Shown here: positions 13,806 to 18,522 of the stretch, one piece after another
Layout of the letters: each line of letters starts with the position of its first letter
Numbering within the stretch: position 1 is the stretch's first letter
Assembly (NCBI GenBank): GCA_002337215.1
Contig: DDFO01000055.1
Location: 23,117-41,638 of the forward strand
DNA: 18,522 nucleotides
Reading direction: 5' to 3'
Source: Phycisphaerales bacterium UBA1926
GTDB lineage: Bacteria > Planctomycetota > Phycisphaerae > Phycisphaerales > UBA1924
Translations under genes and position numbers: made by a program
Notes under the pieces: model-generated
Seen by the model: the letters and a program-made list of their open reading frames with translations, nothing else
What the model was told of the DNA's origin: nothing
The model's database searches: none

Positions 13806-15923
13806 ATGGGTACCGACCTTTCCAACATCCGCAACATCGGCATCTGCGCCCACATCGACGCGGGCAAGACGACGGTGACCGAGCGGATCCTGTACTACAC
13901 CGGCAAGAACTACAAGCTCGGTGAGGTGCACGAGGGCACCGCGACGATGGACTTCCTGCAGGAAGAGCAGGAGCGCGGCATCACCATCCAGTCGGCGGCG
14001 ACGACCTGCCCCTGGACGCACAAGGGCACCGACTACAAGATCAACCTGATCGATACGCCCGGCCACGTGGACTTCACGATCGAGGTGGAGCGTTCGCTGC
14101 GCGTGCTCGACGGCGCGGTCGCGGTGTTCGACGGCAAGGAGGGCGTAGAGGCGCAGTCCGAGACGGTGTGGCGTCAGGCGGACCGGTACGAGGTGCCCCG
14201 CATGTGCTTCATCAACAAGATGGACAAGCTGGGCGCGGACTTCGAGTTCAGCTACGACACGATCATCAAGCGGCTCGGCGCGAACCCGATCGCGGTGCAG
14301 TACCCGATGGGCCACGGCAACGAGCTCGAGGGCATCATCGATCTGCTGACGATGAAGGCGTACTTCTTCGACGTCGAGGACATGGGCGCGACGGTCACCG
14401 AGAAGGAGATTCCCGAGCAGTGGGCCGAGAAGGCCGCAACATGGCGTCACATGATGATCGAGAAGGCCGTGGAACTCGACGACGCGCTGATGGAGCGTTA
14501 CCTCGAGGACGAGAACTCGATCAAGCCCGAGGAGATCAAGGCGGCGATCCGCAAGGGCACGATCGCGCGTGAGTGCCAGCCGGTCTTTACGGGTTCGGCC
14601 CTCAAGAACATCGGCGTGCAGCGTCTGATCGACGGCGTGATCGATTACCTGCCGAACCCGCAGCAGGTGCCCCCCGTGAAGGGATCGAACCCGAAGGACG
14701 AGAGCGAGAAGATCACGCGTCCGCACGACGACAGCGCGCCGTTCAGCGGGCTGGTGTTCAAGGTCGTGAGCGATACGCACGGCGACCTGACGTACGTCCG
14801 GGTGTACTCGGGCACGCTGGCGAAGGGCACGCGTGTGCTTAACCCGGGCAACGGCAAGCGTGAGATCGCGTCGCGTATCTTCGAGATGCACGCGAAGGAC
14901 CGCGAGGCGCTCGACAGCTGCGGCGCCGGCAACATCGTCGCGTTGGTTGGCATCAAGGACTCGATTACGGGTGACACGCTGTGCTCATCCGATGACCCGA
15001 TCGTGCTCGAGCGGATGACGTTCCCGGACCCGGTGATCTCGATGTCGATCGAGCCCAAGACGGCCGACGACAAGAAGAAGCTGACCGATGCACTCATCAC
15101 CATCAAGCGTGAGGATCCGTCGTTCCGCAGCGAGTTCAACGAGGAGACAGGGCAGACCATCATCGCCGGCATGGGTGAGCTGCACCTCGAGATCATCAAG
15201 AACAAGATCACGCGTGACATGAAGGTCAACGTCGAGGTCGGCAAGCCACGGGTCTCGTACCGCGAGGCGATCACCGGGACGTGCAAGTCCGCCCGCGGGC
15301 TGTTTAAGAAGCAGTCGGGTGGTCGCGGTCAGTTCGGCGACTGCACGATCATGCTCGAGCCGTTCACCGCCGAGCAGGCGGAGGAGGCCGGCCTGAAGTT
15401 CACCGACAGCATCGCGTTTGAGAACGGTGTTGTTGGTGGTGCGATCCCCAAGGAGTTCATCCCGTCGGTCGAGGTTGGTATCCGCCAGACGGCGAAGTCG
15501 GGTGTTTCGGCGGGATACCCGCTGATCAACATCAAGGCGACGCTGATCGACGGTAAGTACCACGACGTCGACTCGAGCCAGATCGCGTTCGAGCAAGCGG
15601 GCCGTCTCGCCCTCATGGAGGCCGTGAGCAAGGCGGGCAGCGTGCTGCTCGAGCCGATCATGAAGGTGGTCATCACGACGCCCGAGGATTACTTGGGCAA
15701 CGTGACGGGCGATCTTTCGAGCCGTCGCGGGATGATCCTGGACACCGAGGATCGTGGCATCGTCAAGACGATCCACGCCGAGGTGCCGCTCTCGGAGATG
15801 TTCGGCTATACCACGACGCTGCGGGGCATCTCGCAGGGCCGGGCCGCGAGCGCGATGGAGTTCGAGAAGTACGCCCCGATGCCGCGCAACCTCCAGGAAG
15901 AGGTCATCGCCGCCGGTTCGTGA
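13806..15923 (+). CDS. fusA: translation elongation factor G
   Basis: A 705-residue GTPase that drives tRNA-mRNA translocation on the ribosome. GTPase motifs: P-loop AHIDAGKT (15-22), switch I RGIT (57-60), DTPGH (83-87), NKMD (137-140) and GSALKNIG (G5). Domain II follows ([24 protein letters not shown]), then domain III ([16 protein letters not shown]), domain IV ([19 protein letters not shown]) and domain V ([34 protein letters not shown]). Length is normal. It stands alone, without rpsL, rpsG or tuf, and has its own terminator. ITIQSAAT after switch I, together with the solitary location, recalls the spdEFG1/mitochondrial EFG1 lineage, so it may not be the only EF-G in the genome. GAGAGGA lies 8 nt before the ATG. 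Confidence 0.97.
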   Translation: MGTDLSNIRNIGICAHIDAGKTTVTERILYYTGKNYKLGEVHEGTATMDFLQEEQERGITIQSAATTCPWTHKGTDYKINLIDTPGHVDFTIEVERSLRVLDGAVAVFDGKEGVEAQSETVWRQADRYEVPRMCFINKMDKLGADFEFSYDTIIKRLGANPIAVQYPMGHGNELEGIIDLLTMKAYFFDVEDMGATVTEKEIPEQWAEKAATWRHMMIEKAVELDDALMERYLEDENSIKPEEIKAAIRKGTIARECQPVFTGSALKNIGVQRLIDGVIDYLPNPQQVPPVKGSNPKDESEKITRPHDDSAPFSGLVFKVVSDTHGDLTYVRVYSGTLAKGTRVLNPGNGKREIASRIFEMHAKDREALDSCGAGNIVALVGIKDSITGDTLCSSDDPIVLERMTFPDPVISMSIEPKTADDKKKLTDALITIKREDPSFRSEFNEETGQTIIAGMGELHLEIIKNKITRDMKVNVEVGKPRVSYREAITGTCKSARGLFKKQSGGRGQFGDCTIMLEPFTAEQAEEAGLKFTDSIAFENGVVGGAIPKEFIPSVEVGIRQTAKSGVSAGYPLINIKATLIDGKYHDVDSSQIAFEQAGRLALMEAVSKAGSVLLEPIMKVVITTPEDYLGNVTGDLSSRRGMILDTEDRGIVKTIHAEVPLSEMFGYTTTLRGISQGRAASAMEFEKYAPMPRNLQEEVIAAGS

Positions 15924-16000
15924 TTCGGCATGCCTGAATCGAGGGTCGAGAGACCCTGACTGATTCTCCGGGTTTGGCCCGAGAACCGAACATAATCAGA

Positions 16001-16031
16001 CCCCGGCCGTTGTGAGCGGCCGGGGTTTTTT
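16001..16031 (+). terminator. strong Rho-independent terminator of fusA
   Basis: CCCCGGCCG (16001-16009) pairs perfectly with CGGCCGGGG (16017-16025) around TTGTGAG, followed by six T. It lies 78 nt past the fusA stop. A weaker imperfect hairpin (about 15964-15985) precedes it. Confidence 0.93.
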
Positions 16032-16155
16032 CTTGTTTGGCGAGCCCGGGTATTGATCCGCGGGCGGGTGAGCCGAACACTCCAGACCCCCCGCTGCGCG
16101 TTCGGATAACGTGGATCGGGCATTGGGCAGAGGCGACGCCGGAGGCTCGGACGTG

Positions 16156-16776
16156 ATGACTGATCGGTATTCGACCGTGCTCCTCTTCGGCGCTCCCGGT
16201 GTGGGCAAGGGAACGCAGGGCAAGATCCTCGCGCAGGTTCCCGGCTTTTACCACATGTCCACGGGCGACATGTTCCGCACGCTCGACACCCACACGGGTA
16301 TCGGGCGCCAGATCATGGATTTCATGAGCCGGGGCGAGCTCGTCCCCGACGAATTGACGATCCGGCTGTGGCGCGAGAACACGCGGGCGAGGTCTGTGCT
16401 GAGCCTGTACAAGCCGCACGAGGACATCCTGATCCTCGACGGCCTGCCTCGGAACGTGAACCAGGCGCAGATGCTCAAGTATGACCTGAACGTGCTCGCG
16501 GTGATCCATCTGGTGTGCCACGACAAGGACGAGATGGTCAAGCGGCTCCGCAGGCGTGCGCTCAAGGAGAACCGCCGCGACGACGCGAAGGAAGATGTGA
16601 TCCGCCACCGGTGGGAGATCTACGAGGAAGAGACTCGCCCTGTGCTCGCGCAGTACGGCAAAGAGATCATCCACGAGGTGGACGCGATGGGCTCGCCGGC
16701 GTGCGTGCTGCAGCACATCCTCGAGGAACTCGTCCCCGTGCAGAACGCGCACTTCAACAGGCTCCCGGATATGTGA
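16156..16776 (+). CDS. adenylate kinase-family nucleoside monophosphate kinase, short-LID form
   Basis: This 206-residue P-loop kinase should transfer phosphate from ATP to a nucleoside monophosphate, most likely AMP, in the cytoplasm. Motifs: GAPGVGKGT (12-20); the NMP-binding STGDMFR (35-41); LDGLPRNVNQAQ (94-105), equivalent to DGFPRT of adenylate kinase; and RRDDAKEDVIRHRWEIYEEETRPVLAQY (from 140), equivalent to the RxDD...R..Y...T.P..Y stretch. The LID is short (about 130-141): the GR...H.....P..G strand region and zinc-binding cysteines of long forms are missing. GGAGG is 10 nt before the ATG at 16156. A GTG directly before it (16153) would also fit. Adenylate kinase is the best call, but another nucleotide cannot be excluded. 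It converges with the transglutaminase-like gene. Confidence 0.85.
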   Translation: MTDRYSTVLLFGAPGVGKGTQGKILAQVPGFYHMSTGDMFRTLDTHTGIGRQIMDFMSRGELVPDELTIRLWRENTRARSVLSLYKPHEDILILDGLPRNVNQAQMLKYDLNVLAVIHLVCHDKDEMVKRLRRRALKENRRDDAKEDVIRHRWEIYEEETRPVLAQYGKEIIHEVDAMGSPACVLQHILEELVPVQNAHFNRLPDM

Positions 16777-16782
16777 GTCCCC

Positions 16783-16810
16783 CCCCCGCGCTGCCGGCGT
16801 GCCGCGGGGG
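16783..16810. terminator. GC-rich hairpin between convergent genes
   Basis: CCCCCGCG (16783-16790) pairs with CGCGGGGG (16803-16810) around a 12-nt loop, in the 50-nt gap between the kinase gene and the convergent transglutaminase-like gene. No U-tract; a bidirectional terminator role is inferred. Confidence 0.45.
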
Positions 16811-16826
16811 ACCGAGGCGAACCGCG

Positions 16827-18194
16827 TCAGTCGCCGCCGCGGACGGGTGTGTTGTACGTCGCGAATGTGAGCTGCTGGAAGGCGGTCGCGGGTGCGGCGG
16901 GTGTTGCAAACCAACCCCAGAACGCGGGCGAGCCGTACGCGCGGACCGTGGTCGGCGGGTGGAAGTGGAAGGCGAGCGGGATGAAGTGGTCGAGTTGGTT
17001 GTGGGTCCCGAAGTACTCCCAGGGCTGGTTCAGAGCCGGCGCTCGGGAGGACTGCTTGCGGAGCATGACGGGGTCGACCGGGATCCATCCCTCGTCGCCC
17101 GTGGCCTCGTCGTAGAGATAGAACTCGACGTAGGCGTGCAACGCCTCGATGCCCCGGAGCTCTTCGCGGGTGACGTCGGTGGTGTCGAACTCGTCAAACT
17201 CGCGTAGCCCGATGACAAGACGCGCGGGGAGCCCGGCCTCGCGGTAAACCGCGGCGAGCGTGCAGGCGATGTCGAACGGGCTGCCGCGGCCCGCGCGGAT
17301 GGTCCGGTCGGGTCCGAGCACGCGGACACCCTCGAACCCCCGGCGGGTGGAGATTCGCCCGCGCTGGAGCCCCGGCGCCGCGGGCTGCACAAGCTCGACG
17401 ACCCGGCCCGCGAGATACTTGGCGAGCTGCAGGGGCGGAATCGACTTCGGGTCGCGGCCTTCGGTCCAGCGGTCGACCAGGGCGGGGACGCGGAGGTTCG
17501 CCTCGCGGTCGAACTCGGTGTAGTCAATGCCGTACTGCGGGTCGAACGTGCTGCGGGCCTTGGATGGGTACTCGCCTTTCGGCCAGCCCACCTTGCTGGC
17601 GGCCTGCTCGTTGAGCGTGGTCTCCCAGCAGTTGACCTCGGGCTCGACGAGGATCGTGACCTCGCGGATGCCGGCGAGGTCGCTGGCGTCCCACCGGGTG
17701 TAGACCGCGTCGCCGGGGTAGCCGCGGATGATGGAGTAGTCGCGGGTGTAGAGCCGGTCGGTGACGCGGAGCTCGCCTCTGACCTTCGCGAGGTCGCCCG
17801 TCGCGGCCGAGGTCGCTTCGATGACGGGGAAGACGACCGCGAGGGTCGCGAAGTCCCAGACCTGGATCTCCTGGAGCTGGTTGTTTGAGTATTCGAAGGC
17901 GGTGACATCGATCTGCATGCGGGCCGTCCAGTGCTGGGGCTCGCTGTACTCGAGGAACGCGTTGACGGGGGGCTCGTTTGGGTCGAAGTCGCCCGGGAGT
18001 TGAGCCCTCGGGATCGCCTTGGGGGCGACGGGGTTCGCCGCGGGCTGGTTCGCGGGCTGGTTCGCTGGCTGGGCCGCGGGTTGCGATGGGGGCTGCGACG
18101 CGGGCTGTGCGACGATCGCCCCGTTCGAGAAGAACATCGCGGTCAGGAACACGGCGGTCAGGAACACGGCGGTGGAGACGGACTGGTGGCGCAT
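16827..18194 (-). CDS. exported transglutaminase-like domain protein
   Basis: A 455-residue protein with a signal peptide (1-29, VFLTAVFLTAMFFSNGAIVAQ), a Gln/Pro/Ala-rich linker (about 30-60), a middle region (60-250) of unknown fold, and a transglutaminase-like region at about 285-380. The core reads GSPFDIACTLAAVYREAGLPARLVIGL (from 304), then HAYVEFYLYDE with the expected catalytic H353, and GWIPVDP with D374. The usual Cys of GxCxDxA appears replaced by Pro306; C311 lies just after the motif. It may therefore be a non-catalytic relative or use a shifted Cys. Known relatives include proteases and peptidoglycan- or protein-processing enzymes; the substrate here is unknown. AAGGGA lies 5 nt before the ATG at 18194. 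Its 5' end contains a perfect 15-bp tandem duplication. Confidence 0.82.
   Translation of the reverse strand: MRHQSVSTAVFLTAVFLTAMFFSNGAIVAQPASQPPSQPAAQPANQPANQPAANPVAPKAIPRAQLPGDFDPNEPPVNAFLEYSEPQHWTARMQIDVTAFEYSNNQLQEIQVWDFATLAVVFPVIEATSAATGDLAKVRGELRVTDRLYTRDYSIIRGYPGDAVYTRWDASDLAGIREVTILVEPEVNCWETTLNEQAASKVGWPKGEYPSKARSTFDPQYGIDYTEFDREANLRVPALVDRWTEGRDPKSIPPLQLAKYLAGRVVELVQPAAPGLQRGRISTRRGFEGVRVLGPDRTIRAGRGSPFDIACTLAAVYREAGLPARLVIGLREFDEFDTTDVTREELRGIEALHAYVEFYLYDEATGDEGWIPVDPVMLRKQSSRAPALNQPWEYFGTHNQLDHFIPLAFHFHPPTTVRAYGSPAFWGWFATPAAPATAFQQLTFATYNTPVRGGD
18024..18110 (-). repeat. low-complexity Q/P/A repeat tract
   Basis: Imperfect 12-nt units such as CGGGCTGGTTCG (plus strand) encode a linker of QPAx units directly after the signal peptide of the transglutaminase-like protein. 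A similar linker occurs in the EEP protein at 5386-5451. Confidence 0.65.
18141..18170. repeat. perfect 15-bp tandem duplication in a signal peptide
   Basis: GGTCAGGAACACGGC occurs twice head to tail (18141-18155, 18156-18170) and encodes VFLTA twice within the hydrophobic core of the signal peptide. Being a multiple of three, it keeps the frame. Confidence 0.9.
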
Positions 18195-18215
18195 GGGATC
18201 CCTTCAACAGAGCCT

Positions 18216-18253
18216 ACCCGCCGGCGGACAGGCGGGTTGCGGACCTCTACGAT
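18216..18253 (+). promoter_or_regulatory. hairpin and candidate promoter in divergent region before the fumarase gene
   Basis: ACCCGCC (18216-18222) and GGCGGGT (18231-18237) form an inverted repeat around 8 nt. It overlaps a weak promoter candidate: CGGACA (18225-18230), 17-nt spacer, TACGAT (18248-18253). A regulator-binding site is possible but unproven. Confidence 0.3.
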
Positions 18254-18317
18254 TCTCTCTGGGCACTGCGCTGGGTGCGCCGGCCCCACGACACACCGAT
18301 CCGAACGGGAGACGGCA

Positions 18318-18522
18318 ATGACCACGATCGACACGGCGAGCCCCGGTGAGACCCGGACCGAGAAGGACTCGATGGGCGAGATGACCGTCCCGGCCGAGGT
18401 GCTGTACGGCGCGAGCACACAGCGGGCCGTGCTCAATTTCCCGGTTTCGGGTCGGCCTGTTCCGGCGGATGTGATCCGGGCGTTCGCCCATCTCAAGGCG
18501 GCGTGCGCGGATGTGAACCGCG
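18318..18522 (+). CDS. fumC: class II fumarate hydratase (fumarase C), N-terminal fragment cut by window end
   Basis: The first 68 residues of a protein that continues beyond the window. RTEKDSMGEMTVPAEVLYGA, then STQRAVLNFPVSG, then AFAHLKAACADVNR match the N-terminus of class II fumarases, which interconvert fumarate and malate in the TCA cycle as tetramers. EKDSMG favours fumarase over the related aspartate ammonia-lyase, which usually has EEDLLG. The catalytic regions lie outside the window, so the call rests on the N-terminus only. GGGAG lies 6 nt before the ATG at 18318. It is divergent from the transglutaminase-like gene across 123 nt. Confidence 0.85.
   Translation, partial: MTTIDTASPGETRTEKDSMGEMTVPAEVLYGASTQRAVLNFPVSGRPVPADVIRAFAHLKAACADVNR

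Noticed and set aside
13560..14891. 443-residue minus-strand ORF over fusA
   Set aside because: Antisense to a certain EF-G gene; composition (His, Arg, Val, Asp) is typical of a shadow frame.
15904..17088. 394-residue minus-strand ORF over the kinase gene
   Set aside because: Antisense to the P-loop kinase and crossing the fusA terminator; no recognisable features.
1..18522. CRISPR, tRNA, rRNA, insertion sequence, prophage or defence system
   Set aside because: No direct-repeat/spacer array, cloverleaf, transposase, integrase, toxin-antitoxin or restriction motif was seen on either strand.

Overview
This is an 18.5 kb stretch of a GC-rich bacterial chromosome. It most probably comes from a Planctomycetota of class Phycisphaerae, order Phycisphaerales. 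Four features point there: PEP-CTERM-like tails (VPAPA...RRRR, VPTPGG...CRRHR); a secreted protein ending in dockerin-like repeats and a terminal CP; a prepilin-like protein starting NAFTLIELLVVIAII and carrying an H-X9-DG motif; and the mix of housekeeping genes with exported proteins of no clear family. No plasmid, phage, transposase, integrase, CRISPR, tRNA or rRNA signal was found.

Layout. (1) 8-4111, minus strand: exported or surface proteins. These are a PEP-CTERM protein, a multi-dockerin secreted protein, and an H-X9-DG pseudopilin transcribed just after a small one-helix membrane protein. Parts of this block are visibly less GC-rich than the rest, and two of its genes end in the same terminator sequence. 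(2) 4381-5565, minus: an exported endonuclease/exonuclease/phosphatase-fold protein, divergent from (3) ispH at 5715-6773, plus, the last step of the MEP isoprenoid pathway. (4) 6873-7469, minus: a small PEP-CTERM protein, convergent with ispH. (5) 7723-13233, plus: a tight four-gene run of rlmN, a YwaF/TIGR02206 membrane protein, a WecA/TagO-like polyprenyl-phosphate sugar-phosphate transferase, and an O-antigen-ligase-like polymerase with a fused C-terminal helical domain. Junctions are a 4-nt overlap, a 9-nt gap and an 8-nt overlap. (6) 13806-15923, plus: elongation factor G behind a 572-nt non-coding leader and ahead of a strong intrinsic terminator. (7) 16156-16776, plus: a short-LID adenylate-kinase-family enzyme. 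(8) 16827-18194, minus: an exported transglutaminase-like protein, convergent with the kinase and divergent from (9) 18318 to the window end, the start of a class II fumarase.

How the genes fit together. The WecA-like and Wzy/WaaL-like genes are the initiating and polymerising or ligating ends of a lipid-linked surface-glycan pathway. IspH feeds polyprenol synthesis, though it is not in the same operon. Two PEP-CTERM proteins, a dockerin protein and a pseudopilin suggest investment in the cell surface. RlmN, EF-G and the kinase are core metabolism and translation. Nothing here is a clear new defence or mobile system. The most interesting signals are the long structured fusA leader with a possible 14-codon upstream ORF, two starts with leaderless-promoter geometry, a duplicated terminator, and two exported enzyme-fold proteins lacking an expected catalytic residue.
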